In this document: piece by piece, positions 48,079-61,500 of the stretch | How the letters are laid out: each line of letters opens with the position of its first letter | Numbering within the stretch: the stretch's first letter is position 1 | DNA from: Juglans regia | Lineage: Eukaryota; Streptophyta; Magnoliopsida; Fagales; Juglandaceae | Assembly (NCBI RefSeq): GCF_001411555.2 | Contig: NC_049901.1 | Coordinates: forward strand, 13,417,743-13,481,742 | Direction: 5' to 3' | Length of the DNA: 64,000 bases | Program-made: the position numbers and the translations under genes | Notes under the pieces: generated by a model | The model's database searches: none | Told to the model about the DNA's origin: nothing | What the model saw: the letters and a program-made list of their open reading frames with translations, nothing else

Positions 48079-49058
48079 ATGACAAAAGGTTACAAGATTA
48101 AATCAACTAGAAGATGGGTTCAATGCCCTAAAAAAAAATCAAATGATGTGTTGGAGACTGAGGTGCTTACTCTAAAAAGGCAATCTGACACAATAGTACA
48201 ACAGCTTGTAGCTTTGACAACAAAGATGCACAAGAGGAACCAGAAAAATAGCCATGGAGAATCAACATTTGATGTACAACCTAGAGAGGGACTTGTCACA
48301 CCTCAGCACATGGGAGAAATACAAGCTAGACTTGTAAAACTGGACTTCCTAGTCTTCCATGGTAAAGATCTTGCAGGTTCGATTTATAAAGTGCATCATT
48401 TTTTTACTTTTCATAATACATTGTCACAACATTGTTTAAGACTAGTTTCCTTTGACATGGAGGGGAAGGCCTCATTTGGCTCCAAGATTTAGATGAATCT
48501 AGGTAGATTAGTTATTGAGATTCCTTTATTAGGGCTTTGTTGATGAGATTTGGGCCTAATGCCTATAATGACCCTATGAAAACCCTTACTAAGTTGAGAC
48601 AAAATGGCACTGTGGAAGAGTACAAAGTTAGGTTTGAGACCTTGTCTAACAGGTTGAGGGGTTTGTCTTATACCTACAAACTTAGTTGTTTCCTTAAAGG
48701 CCTTAGGGATGACATTTGTTTACCTGTCAGGATGTTCAACCCTTCCAACTTAATTTTAGCCTATAGCCTAGCCAAGATTCAAGAGGAGAATGTTAACTTT
48801 GCAAAAAAAAAAAAAAAAAGCCACAAATCTGGAATCAACTACTCACATGACCGAGGGATTCTCAAGAGTCCCAACCATTTCCCAACTAATCAACATAAAA
48901 ACACAACAGAACCCAACAGAAACATCCAAAAATTCTCACTACCTATACAAAAAATTAACCAACAACAAATAAAGGAAATGAGAGATAAGGGACTATGCTA
49001 TTTTCATACCCCATTCAACCATTTTACAATCACACATTTACCTAAGGATAAAAACTAA
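48079..49058 (+). pseudogene. Ty3/gypsy gag, truncated and frameshifted
   Basis: ATG at 48079 opens a frame (MTKGYKIKSTRRW) with a coiled-coil-like segment (VLETEVLTLKRQSDTIVQQL). It stops at 48490 and continues in another frame from 48537 with the Retrotrans_gag domain (ALLMRFGPNAYNDPMKTL, YKVRFETLSNRLRGL, FLKGLRDDI). A Lys/Asn-rich stretch follows, and the sequence ends near the place where a CCHC knuckle is expected (KGLCYFHTPFNH), which is degenerate. No protease, reverse transcriptase or integrase follows, because FAR1-like copy 2 begins at about 49.3 kb. It is a severely truncated element. Confidence 0.7.
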
Positions 49059-49308
49059 ACCCATTTACAAATACACATTCACGTGCGCAACCATGGGTAA
49101 AAACTAAATACAAAAGACACAATTACACATTTACCCATCTGTTACACCAATTCATCTAAACCAATTGTTGTTCAAACTCGGCCACTGATTTACACTATGT
49201 CCCATGGGGCATGCACAAAATTTCCTGGAGATATGCAAAATTGAAAAATTAAAACAAAGACATCAAGATTTAAAGATTTCAGGAAGATTTATAAAGGTGA
49301 AAATAATC

Positions 49309-52178
49309 TCACACCTCATTATTGCCTGGTGGCGTTGGTTGTGTTAGAGCAGTACTACATTGGATTAGGATAACAATCTCACCCACACTACCACCAACTT
49401 GTGATTTCGGGAGGTCACCATATTGTGATTCGTCATCAAATATTTTTCTGCAAATCCAAATTGACAAAAAAAAAAAAAAAAACAATGAACATGTGTTAGA
49501 AAGTAATATGCATGCAATCCAATATTTACACAAGTACTCGAAGAAAACCTACTACATGTTTCTTCTTTCTCTTTGTTTAAACTTTTCCACCATTGAAACC
49601 TTTCTTTTTATTGGCGGTCTCCCTTTCTCTCAAGCTACATGGGAGCTTAATATTTTCTTACCCTTGTCGATGACCATGTTCTCTTTCACCTTGGTTGAAC
49701 CAGACTCAAGCTATAATCCTGCAAATTTTTGCTCAAATTCATTCAAATTGTGCAAGAATACATTCACATGGTCATCACTTGGGGATACACGCGTCGCCAA
49801 TCTTAAATATCTTTTAACCACAATGTCATACCGTCGTGCATCCGCATTGACCCGCAAGTCATTATAGCTATTCTTCATCAATGTGTATCTTCTCTTAAGT
49901 CTTTTCTTCATCAATCAAACACATATTTCTCTGGCAGCACATGAATGTACTTCATCCAACAGACTTTAAATGCATGCCTACAGAGAGTCCCCCTCATCTC
50001 AAATAGGGCACAAGTGCAGTTAACTTCGCACTCCTCTTCATTATAGTAAACTGAGTACTTGACAATTTTTACATGTTCATCGAAGGTGGAAATTCTTTTG
50101 AAAACATCGAAGGTGAAAATGCAACCTTGTGTGCTGACAAGTGCAGGGTTACATAAAATCATCCCCCAAACCTCTTGTTGAACCTTTTTAAACTTTGCAT
50201 TCGTGTTAATGATTGAAACTTCCTCTCAATTTTGAATGGGGATACACATGGGATCGTTTGGATGTAAGAATGGAAATCAACCATCGTCTCCATCTCCACC
50301 TTCCTCAGAGCATTGTCAAATTGATCGACAAATTCTTTCAATGTCGTACTGGAATGCACAAAGCCGTTGAAAAAGGCGTTCATGCTTTCAGACTGTTGTG
50401 TAGTGCTCATACCAGCTCAGAATGCACCATTCAAATAAATTGGTACCCAAAATGACCTCTCGTTGTGCAAGCCCTGCAACCATGCATTATCACTAAGGTC
50501 ATACTTCTGAAGTAATTTACCCCACTTCTCCTCAAATTCTTCGCAACTCTGTGTATCATAGAGTGCAATTTGAATGACAATTTTCAACCCTACGTTGTAT
50601 TCTGAGTGAGATCTCAATTTCTTAGGCAGTTTCCGTATTATATGCCAGAGACAATATATATGGTGGCTGTTTGGGAATACAATGACAATAACACTCTTCA
50701 TTGTCCAGTCTTGGCATGTTATGATTGCTTTGGGTGCTCGTTCATTCATACAATGTAACCATGCTTCAAACAACCACACGAAAGCACTTGTATCCTTGCT
50801 TGGAATCAAACATTCCCCTAACAGTATAGAATGTCCAAATTACTCATATGCCACTCGACTTCATGTGTCAACGCAGAACACATTCTTGACTCTGCACTCG
50901 TCATCCACATCCATGACGGATACAAAGTCATCATTTATCTCCCTCATTCTCTTAAAGTAGTCATTCAATGTTCCACCACTTCCTTTAACTAGCCTCAAAT
51001 GTCTACTAGTTTTGTCAATAAAATTTTGACAATTTTTATCTTGGAATTCTAAATTCTCAAAACCCCCTATGTCAGTCACAAGTGCTTGAAAATTCTTATT
51101 CATCTGAATACTCGCTTTGTCATTCAAGTCGAGCATCCTTTGACTGTATTCATCTAAACATTTATGAGATTTAAAAAATCTAAACATTTGTGAGATCTAA
51201 AAAATCTAAAATTTTGTGGACTGATAGATCAACAATGGTAAAAACCCATACCCCATTTACCAAGTGAGCATTTACCTTTGCCTTACAATCCATTTTAATT
51301 GTTGGTCGTGGCTTTGATAAATTAATGTGGTTAGGATAGTACCTGCTGACACGTGCACATCCAATCATCACATACTTCGCACTCTCATCTACTTCTCTCT
51401 TCATCCTTTTTGTGATAACACCAAAATCTTCTTTCTTGGCATATCGTTTGTAATAGGCTAAAACCTTTTTATCAGTTGTAAACACCATACCAGATTTTGG
51501 AGGCTCAACTCATTCATCATCATATGAGACTTCATTTGTCCCTTCCGCATTCGGCTCTATGTTGACGTCAGATGAAGTTTATGGTGCAATAATATTTACC
51601 TTCAGATTAGCATTTTTATTACATACATTTAAAATTAACTCGTCGGGCACAAAGTGTCTCAAAAAAGAATATGAAAAAGTTTGATCGTTTGGCTGTGACG
51701 TACCTCCAACATTCTTTTCACTTTCAGCACTAAATGATATAGTTGATGAATGATTTGGGCAGTGTGGGTAGGACATAGTTGGTTTGCATGGTGGAATTGC
51801 CTCCGAATTACTCGACAGAGGATAAGGCATAGTTGGTCCATATAGTGGAATCCTTGTATGCTGAAATTACACACTATATTATAAAGACTCGAATGCACGC
51901 AACTAAAAAGAATTCAATAAAATAAACATATGTCTACCTGGCTATCCCAAGCATACGGATATGAATTTGGTTATGTATTTGATGGCAGCATATATGACGG
52001 GTAGTATGGATATGGCGGACCATAATATCCTTATAACAAAATGTAAAAAATGCATTAACTTAATGCTGCATATAACACATTAACGACATTCTCAACTAAC
52101 CAATGTGTATTATACTTAATTTGGTGAAATCGATGTTGAAGGCATGGGTGGCCTTTCATCTTCATCTTCGTCCATCAT
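49309..52178 (-). pseudogene. FAR1/FRS-type MULE transposase, decayed copy 2
   Basis: Read on the minus strand. A possible first exon starts at ATG 52178 (MMDEDEDERPPMPSTSISPN), with a Pro/Ser-rich N-terminal exon at about 51579-51870. The FAR1 DNA-binding part is at 51180-51488 (VLAYYKRYAKKEDFGVITKR, VMIGCARV, MDCKAKV). The linker and start of the MULE core are at 50861-51187, the catalytic region at 50417-50809 (PKAIITCQDWTMKSVI, IYCLWHIIRKL), then AGMSTTQQSESMNAFF (about 50400) and the SWIM finger at 49911-50162 (CEVNCTCALFEMRGTLCRH). The C-terminal exons are at 49711-49914 and about 49330-49440. The D after IIT is C in this copy, and several stops and frameshifts occur. It is a relative of copy 1 but diverged in sequence, so not a recent duplicate. 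Confidence 0.82.
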
Positions 52179-54484
52179 ACTATTTCAACTAAAGTTTGAG
52201 AAATATAATTAATATCAGCAACCAAACCAACTTAAACATAACTCAGCATACAATAATTGCATCTTGTGAATACTTTTGGTTGAAAAGATCACAAAAACGT
52301 TGAATACGACACTAACTATATTGAGATACCCAATATTGAAATGGCCAATTGGCTGATGAGTTCTTCAGCTGCTAGTTAAAAAGATTAATGTTTTTAGCCG
52401 CTAGGATAAAAAGTGCTTCAACTATTTCTTCCTAATGGAAAAGTTGCTTACACATAAACTTTATTGCTTTTTGGCAAAAAACTTGGTGTGTCTTACATTA
52501 AAAGATGTTTATTTACGCCTGCTTCATGATCTTAGGTTGCACACCTTTTGTAAGCAAATTGATATTTTTTCCATTCTCAATCAATGCTTAATTCAAAAGC
52601 TGTGAAGACTTGATGGCTAATAGTCTTTGAAGTAAAAAAGTTTATGCTTTCTTATTAAGTATCTTCATGCAAAAGAAATGAAATTTTTCGGCAAAACAAT
52701 CAAAGACGCATCCAAATGAGGTCTTATTCCAGTTCTAGAACTCTCATTCTTTACTGCTTATTCCAATTCTAGAGCTCTCATTCTTTACAAATTATGATAA
52801 AATGAAATGGCAAAAACTAGTTAGTGGTTGATCTTCCTTCATATATAGCTTGCAAGTTAAAACTTATTCATAACACATGAATCATGCGTATAAAGCTTAA
52901 TCAAATGCGATTCTATGTCTTTTCAAGATGTAATTCATTTTTTCTCATGTATCTTTAATTTCTGTTATGTCTTTTGTTTTAGAAAAATAAAAACAAAAAA
53001 TACATAGTCTCTTAGAATAGTCTCTTGGACTTTTGTCCATAGAGTATGTCATCTACTCCGTCTTAGACAGAGTATAGGGTTTGTAAACTCTGCCTTTGAT
53101 AGAGTTGTGTTATCTCTCATATGGTGGTCTGTAGAGGTTTGCAGCATGGACTAGACTATGTCAGTTACAATTGTATACTGAGAATCTATTAATGTTGTAG
53201 TTGGCTTGTTATGTATGTTTCAGGTCAAAGTTGTAATGTTTATTATTAATGAATGCAATATGTTTTATTAAAAAAAAAATGATTCCTTCACCATAACATG
53301 GTGACCATGAAATGTCAAAATGTAATTCAAAGATTCTTATTTCATTTTCTAGGCCGTGGTTTCTTTTAGGTGCAAGTCAGTGTGGAAGATGAACTCATTT
53401 TAGTGGGCCCAACAATGTGCTTTCATAGTTGGTGCTTTAATTTCATTCATTCAGGTCAGAGATTTAGATTTTCACTGTCTATTGTATTATTGTGTCTCTT
53501 GACATGCAATTAGCCTCTACTTATTTTCTGAATATATAAAGAGATATATTGATCAAGTATCAACCTCTAGATTAAGTTAATGTTGGCATAAGGTGGTTTG
53601 TTTGATTTTTGTCTTTCTTTAACCTAAGCAAGCATTTCATTTATCAAAAGCAACAAGATGCATAAAGAAAGGGCTAATATCTCAACCAACACCTTATTAT
53701 AATAGTAGAACACACAAAAAGAGGGTTCTAGAGCTTATAAATTGGTGGTAACCCATCCCCATGATTGTCTAAAAAGCGAGTCAAATGGTGATTTCTGATA
53801 ATAAATGCTGTGGAAAGTTGATGGTATACGAAATTTATGCGTGTTGTGGACAGTTGATGCCATTCTCGAATGAGAAAAAACCCAAGATGTCAGCAACTAA
53901 AAACCCCACAAAACACTGATCATACAAAGACAAAATCACAGATCCATTCAACACACAGATCCATTAAACACAAAAAGTACACAATATGAGCAATGGAGAG
54001 ATGAAATGAAAAGAGAAAAATAAAAACCATATTCTTTCATTTTTTACCCTTGTCGGCAGAGCCAGGCGATAGACGGTGGGTGTCGGCAGCAAGAATGCCA
54101 GCGGAGGAATGAAGCTATGCGGAAATGGTGAAGCCGGAGAAGTTTCGAACTTTTGTTAGCCTTGACAGTAAAGAGCAGACAGTGACGATGTCAGCAGCAG
54201 GAATACAAGCGGAGGGTGAGGTCAGCGAAAGGACAACGAGCTCAAGGAGGAGGGGGAGAGAACGCAGGGTGGGGGGGGGGGGAAATCAAATCAACACATG
54301 TTTAAAGTTCTTTCTTTTTTTTTTAAAAAAAAAAAAAAGCCTACATGCTGGTGTGTATAGGTTAGGTGAATAGTAGGAATGCAAAACTCATTTCTGTATT
54401 TGTTTTTCCACGTCACCATAACAGGGAGGGTGTGCGGGGCGCTAGGGTGTGTTAAAAACAAAGGCTACTTTTGACACTTCTCGT
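52179..54484. other. Intergenic DNA with possible retroposon end
   Basis: Mostly AT-rich DNA. Around 53160-53279 a 3' end-like segment (aatgaatgcaatatgtttta, then A9-10 at 53271-53279) suggests a truncated plus-strand retroposon, at low confidence. G-rich and A-rich runs occur at 54271-54281 and 54325-54338. A short open frame at 54125-54373 is low complexity and I do not call it. Confidence 0.35.
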
Positions 54485-55446
54485 TAGAGGTGTAAATTTA
54501 AACGGAGAAATCGGAAAATCAAACCGGACCGGACCGGACTGAACCGGTTGGACCGGTTTTGAACCGGTCCGGTCCGGAACCGGTTCTTACATTATGCAAA
54601 CCGGCCGAAACCGGTCCGGTTCCAGTTCTACGATTTCCGGGATTGGACCGAACCAAACTGGACCGGTTGGGAGAAAAAAATATAAAAATTAATATTTTAT
54701 ATAAAAATTTTATATATAATATATAATTATATATGAAATTTTTATATATAATATATATAATTATATATCATATATGAAATAATTTCATATTATAATTTAT
54801 TAATTATAACATAAAATGTTAATTTTAAATATGAACATTTGTAATTTGTTTGATTATATGTTATTAATATAATTATATATAAAATAATGTTATTATAATT
54901 TATAAAATAAAAGTTTAATCTTAAAGATGAAAATTTAATTGATCATATACTTTAAACATAAAATATATATATATTAAATTATATTATCTATAGTCTAATA
55001 TATTATATATCTATGCTAATATATAAGTTTATGACTAATACTAATATATAATTATACTAATAGTATAATATTAATAATATATTATATAACTATACTAATA
55101 TATAAGTTTATAACTAACACTAATTTTTTTACTAAAACATATTTTTTTACTAAAATATATTTATCTACTAGTGCAGATTTTGTAATAGAAATAGATTTTA
55201 AGAACATATTTTTTGAAGCAATTTTTTTTATTAACAAGTTTTTATATTTTTAATAACAAACTTATATTTTAAAAAATTAAAAAATCGGATCAAATTGAAC
55301 CGGAAATCAATAAAACCGGAGATATCGGTTTAGGAGGGTAACCGATGCATATTCAATTTTAAAAAATATAAAACTGGTACATATCGGTTCAATCCTAACT
55401 TTTATCCAATATTAGACCGGACCGGACCGAACCGGCCACATACCTA
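54485..55446. mobile_element. Non-autonomous hAT-like element related to element A (962 bp)
   Basis: Starts TAGAGGTGTAAAT and ends CACATACCTA. Both ends are dense in CCGGTCC/GGACCGG words, like element A at 17189-18062, and the interior is extremely AT-rich. Flanks cttctcgt (54477-54484) and tttctcgt (55447-55454) agree at seven of eight bases, consistent with an aged 8-bp target-site duplication. The terminal repeats are eroded. It ends about 126 bases before the THG1 start codon, in its promoter or 5' UTR. Confidence 0.75.
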
Positions 55447-55572
55447 TTTCTCGTGAGTTTCCGCCGGCGCAACTGGTGTTTGATCATTGTTCTGTGAGAC
55501 TAGCCAGAAAGAAGGCTTTCCTTTCTTTTTTTACCCCTTTTTCTTTTTGTCTGTTTTTCTTTTGGAGTTGTG

Positions 55573-58500
55573 ATGGCAAACAGCAAGTACGAGTATGTGA
55601 AGTCATTCGAGGTTGAAGACGAGGTCATGCTGCCCAATTTGATCGTTGTTCGAATCGATGGCCGCGATTTTCGAAGGTAAAACAGCTTACTCAGTCTCCA
55701 TGCATTAGGGCAATTTATAGTCTTGTGCTGCCCTGGTTTTGTGACCATTTGGTCTAAAAGGTGACGCTAAACTAGATATTGGAATCAACATATAATAACA
55801 TACCCAATGTGGACACTGTACAAACGATTCCCTGGCTACCCGCATACCGTTTCGTGCCATCTCGGCAATAAATTCGGAATTCTGATACCACGAATGTAGG
55901 GATGCTTAATGGAATTCAGTTTTTTTTAATTATGTGATAGGTTTTCGGAAGTTCATGAGTTTGAAAAGCCAGATGATGAAAGAGCTTTGAATTTGATGAA
56001 CTCGTGTGCAACTGCCATTTTGGAGGAGTATCCTGACATAGCGTTCTCCTATGGATTCAGTGATGAGTACAGGTAGTACATTTTGCTAGTTATAGTGTTT
56101 TCTCTATATGCATCACTCTCTTGTTATCTGCCTACGACATTATAATATGACACTATTAACTTCCTTATGCGAAGCTTCATGGTTTATCGGTGATGTGAGT
56201 TGCAGTTTTGTTTTCAAGAAGACATCCAAGTTCTACCAGCGGCGAGCCAGGTTCTTAATCTGAACTTACATCTTTATCTTCTTCTTCTTCTTCTTTTTCC
56301 GCCCCTTCTATGGTCTTTGATGTGTGTAAGATATCATTTGTGGGGGATTGTGATGTAAGGGTGTGACTAGAAAGGCCTTTTTCCTGACATTTTTAACTTG
56401 TACAAACAGCCCTAAGAAAAGAGTACACTATTATCAGTGTATGACAGAAAAGTATTCAAGGACCATAGTAATTGAAATAGCATAAGAAGTATTAGCGTAT
56501 CCAACAGCTAAAATAAAATAGCATAGGCAGCTATGCACACACTGGTCAGAGCATCGAGATGTGATTGCTCTGGATCCCTACCAAAGTTCGTATTTTGTAT
56601 TAGTCATTTTTTTGCAAGTTCAATATGAGATCCTAATTATGTATTTATTCTTAGTGTTAACTTGCTATCTAAATTGACTCTGCAGCAAGCTACTATCTCT
56701 CATTGTCTCCTTATTCTCCTCTGTATATGTCACCAAATGGAAAGAATTCTTCCCTGAGAAGGAGTTGAAATATCCCCCATCATATCATTCGCGTGTAATC
56801 AGTTGTGCATCAATAGAAGTTCTTCAAGCATATCTTGCATGGAGACAAAACGATTGTAAGTACTCAACCACTGGTGTTAAATATGATTTCAACAACTTCA
56901 AACATTTCTGAAATAAGTTTCTTGTTTGGATTTGGTTTTAACTACTTCTGAGACTTTAGAGAAAACCGACAACATGATTAAGTCTTACTATTCACATTTA
57001 TCTTTTTCTTTTACAGGTCATCTCAATAACCTGCATGACACTTGTCTCTGGATGTTGGTTAAAGGTGGAGAGACTGAAAATAAAGCACGCGAGTTTTTAA
57101 AGGTGCTAATGTTCAGTTTTTATGAATCTGTCTTCATATGTTTTTACATGCATATAACTATAAAAAATGTTTTGCATGCATATCTTGTCAAAAGAAAATA
57201 TGCATTTTACATGTATATCAGTTTGTGTGAAAAGGTTTGCTAGCTTTTGGATTTCCAAGATTAAACGGAACATTTTTTTTAACTTTTATTTCCATTGTTT
57301 TGAATGACTTTTTGTATCATCATTTTCTTTATTTACTTAAGACTTTTGGACTTTTACTGTGATATCCTTCAAAAGTCCAATTTCCTGTCTAACTAGATTT
57401 AACCAAATTTTTAATTCATGTATCTTTGCTTTGATTCTTGTCCAGCACTTTTTATCCAAAGAAAAATTTTGGTTTCCAAAGTTGGCATGCATAATGACTT
57501 AAAAATATCCCTTGTTTATTCATAGTTGTGTTGTATCTCTAAACTGTCAGGGCACCCAAAAACAACAGAAAAATGAGTTGCTTTTTCAAAAGTTCCACAT
57601 CAATTACAAGAACCTTCCTGCCATGTACCGTCAAGGATCTTGCATTTTCAAAACAAAGGTAATCATGTATTTAAATGGAGTTATCCTATTGATCTAGCTC
57701 AAATGGTCCCCCTTCCCTCTGTAAGAACAATGTGGAGGGTGAACTAGTGGGTTTGTGGTGCAAGTGTCACTTACCATTCAATAGCTAACGTTTGGTTTGT
57801 TAGTGGTGACTACATTGTAAATTTAAACTTATTAAAAATATATTGTAAATTACTTATCAATATATATATATATATATATATTTTGTAAATTTATCTTGTT
57901 TTCTCGGCCAAAGTTCATAAATTTCAAGATTATCAAACCCCTGGTAATATTTTATAATAAGTGTTGAAAGAGACATGTGGACCCTTATACTACATTGTAG
58001 TTTTTTAAAATTAAGGTATCATTTCCTTTGTTTCTTTTCTCAAGATCATTAATGAAACTTATTTCATTGTCAAAAAAAGGTGACATTTTATCAAAAAAAG
58101 GTCACATTTTGTAAAAGAAATGTGACATTTGTTTCTGCGTACACCGGCTATGGCTTTTGTATTTTTAAAATAATATGTTTGATCACTTACAAAAAAAAAA
58201 AAAAAAAAGGTCTCATAAGAGTGTCAAATTGAAAGTTATATTACCAGATTAACTGGAATAAAATTTCTGTACTTTGATGAGACAACTCAATGATGTAGAG
58301 TTTGGGACATGTAACTGTACCGAAGTTCTAATATTGTTGCTAATGTTACTGGATTTATGCCTTTTATTATTTGATGCGATTATACCTTAAGGCCCTAAGC
58401 TTAAGCCCCTAAATGAGGCAAGTACCAAGTCTAATGGGGTATTTGAAAACTAAGGATTTGATTCAGTCTGGTATTGAATTAATCCTAAGTTACAAATAAA

Positions 58501-61500
58501 CTTAATTGGTTTGAGTTTATATGCAATTTTTCTAGACTCATAGTAACAAGTATGGTATTTGAGAAATATAAGATTCGTAGAAATTGGAAACTAGTTGTGC
58601 TATTCATGGCTTGTCCAGTTCAAGGGTTGTCAAACATGCCTTTATGCGTCATATACATTTCATGCTTCTACAGATTTTTTTTTTCTTTTTTAATTTTATG
58701 ATAGAAGTTTGCTATGGACAAGTTGGCTGGATTTTGTAGTTGGTGGGACATGTCCTAGTGCACTGGGGGAGATTTCAATGTTATTAAGTTCCCTAGTGAC
58801 AGGTAAGGTCTAGCTTGCTTCTGGTTGACAATGGAGGAGTTTCAGACTTTATTTTCGAGCAAAATCTTACTGATCCTCCGATGGTTGGGAAAACTTCACA
58901 CGGTCTTCTAATGGGGACAACCCCTCTTGGTCCAGAATTGACCAATTCCGTATCTCTCCAGAATGCAAGGTGTTATTATCTGAAGTATCCCAGTGGAAAC
59001 TACCAAGGCTTTGCCCAAGTGATTCTTTTATACTGCTAAATTGTGGTCACTGTCAAGGAGTAAACGATATCTCTAGTGTGAAAATAAGTGGTTAAATTCG
59101 GAAGGTTTTGTAGATAGGATGGAGGAGTGGTGGAATTCTTATCGCTTTCAAGGCACCCTGACTTTTGCTTTTGAGAATAAACTAAAGGCCTTGATAGAAT
59201 GCTTAGCAACTTGGAACAAGCAACCTTTTGGAGATGTAGGGAGACAGAAAATACTTCTCGTGAATGAGCTTAGTGATTTTGTTATGGTTGCTAATGAATG
59301 TTTAGACAATCGATTGTGTTCTTCGTAAGCTAGGTATGGAAAAGATGTTTGATCATGTGAATTGGGATTTCCTTCTCTATATGCTTGGGAGATGTGGCTT
59401 TGGGGAGAGGTGGTAGACATTGCGTTTCTATTGCTCCGTTTTCAGTGTTAGTTAATGGTACTCCATGTGGTTTCTTCCACAGCTCTCATGGTTTGAGGAC
59501 CCCTTTATCTCCCTTCCTATTTGTTGTTATCATGGAGGCATTGGGTAGAATAATGGAGGCTGCTATTAGGGGTTCCAGTTTTTCAGTGGGAAATGCCAAT
59601 AATGGGACTATTACACTTACCTTCTTTTTGCAGATGATACTCTGGTTTTTTGTGATGCGGATCGTGATCAAATTCAAGCCTTAAGGGCTGTGTTGTTATG
59701 TTTTGAAGCTGTTTCAGGCCTTAAGGTGAATATGGGTAAGTCGGAGATGGTTCCGGTGGGGGAGGTTCGGAATATAAATTGTTTGGCATACTTTTTGGGC
59801 TGTAAGGTTGCTTCTTTACCAATGAAATACTTAGGCCTTCCATTGGGTGAGTCTTTTAAGGCTAAGGTTATTTGGGATGGGGTGGTTGAGAAGATTGGAA
59901 AAAATTTGACTGGTTGGAAGTGGTTGTATTTATCAAAAGGAGGTAGAATTACCTTAATCAAAAGTACACTCGCCAATCTTCCAACTTACTTTCTCTCTTT
60001 ATTTCCATTGCCTGTAGTTGGAATAAAGTTATTTCGGATTGAGAAGTTATTTCGTACAATTCTATGGGGTGGCATGGACGAGCAAACTAAACTCCATCTT
60101 GTTAGTTGGAATAAAGTTTGTGCTCCTATCTCAAATGAAGGGTTGGGGGTTCGTAATTTGCGAATGTTCAATAAGACTTTGTTGGGGAAATGGTTGTGGA
60201 GATATCAATCGGAAGGGGGGAGTCGTTATGGAGGGAGGTGATTGATCGAAAATATGGGTGCGACTGGGGGGGTTGGTGCTCTAAGGAGGTTAAGGGGGCT
60301 TATGGTGTGAGCCTTTTGGAAGTTCATTAGAAAGAAGGGGTGGGAGAGTTTTGTTAAATATGTTAGCTATGATTTTGGAGAGGGTTCTAGGATCCGTTTT
60401 TGGTTTGATGGCTGGTGTGGAGATCGGGCCCTTAACAGGGTGTTCCTGACTATTTTCCGTATGGTTTCTGATGGGCACGCCTCTGTTTCTAATTTGTTAG
60501 TTCGTTCTAATGGTTCTTTGCAGTGGGATGTTTGTTTTATTAGAGATGCACCTGATTGGGAACTTGATGATGTTTCAGATTTTTTCAGCTTCTTATATTC
60601 ACTGGGAATAGGGGGTTATGAGAGAGATAAGATGTTGTGGAAGCCTATGGGAAGTAAAAAGTTCACGGTTCGTTCATATTATAAGGTGTTGACTGTTTAG
60701 CATAGCCCCTCTTTTCCTTGGAAGCGCATTTGGAAGACTCACATGCCTTCCAAAGTTGCTTTTTATGGACAGCCTCACTTGGAAGCATTTTGACGATGGA
60801 TAATTTGAGCAAGCGTGGCCTTATTGTTATTGAGTGGTGTTTCATGTGCAAGAAGCATGGGGAATCCGTGGATCACTTTCTTTTGCATTGTTAGGTCGCA
60901 AAGGCCTTGTGGAATGGAGTTTTTAGTAGAGTTGGGTTGGCTTGGGTGATGCCTTTGAGAGTGGTGGATAGTCTTGCATGTTGGAACGGGTTATATGGTA
61001 ACTCTCAAGTGGCTGCAATGTGGAAGATGGTTCCTTTGTGTCTTATGTGATGCATTTGGTTGGAAAGGAACGAGCGGTGTTTTAATGATAAGGAGCGCAC
61101 ATTTATGGAAATCTGGAATTTTTTTGTGTACTCTTTATTGCAATGGTTTTCTGCTTTAGCGCTTAATGGAGCTTCTGCTCATGACTTTTTGTTGCCATTT
61201 TCTGTTTTCTAGAATGTATTTAGGTGTTTTCTTTTGTATACATCTTGTGTAGATGTGCTTCGCCTATTTCGTTCATATTAATAAATTTGTCTTCTTACTT
61301 ATCAAAAAAGAAGAGAGAGTGCTATTGAGAAGGAGACAGTGGCCCTCACCATATGCTCCTAACAGTGCCAAATATGTTATAAAAATATCGAGCTCTCCCA
61401 TTTAGATTTTGTGTTTCCACTTAGGAGCAACAGATTTAAAGTAGCTGTACTCGTTCATGTAAACAAGGACACTCCCCAAAATGGCTGGCTTGATGGCCAC

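Noticed and set aside
39966..52178. Calling the two FAR1-like loci functional FRS transcription factors
   Set aside because: Multiple stops and frameshifts fall inside conserved blocks and cannot be removed by plausible introns.
54125..54373. 82-codon open frame ahead of the hAT-like element
   Set aside because: Ends in G and A homopolymers, no domain, and no splice link to THG1 that I could see.
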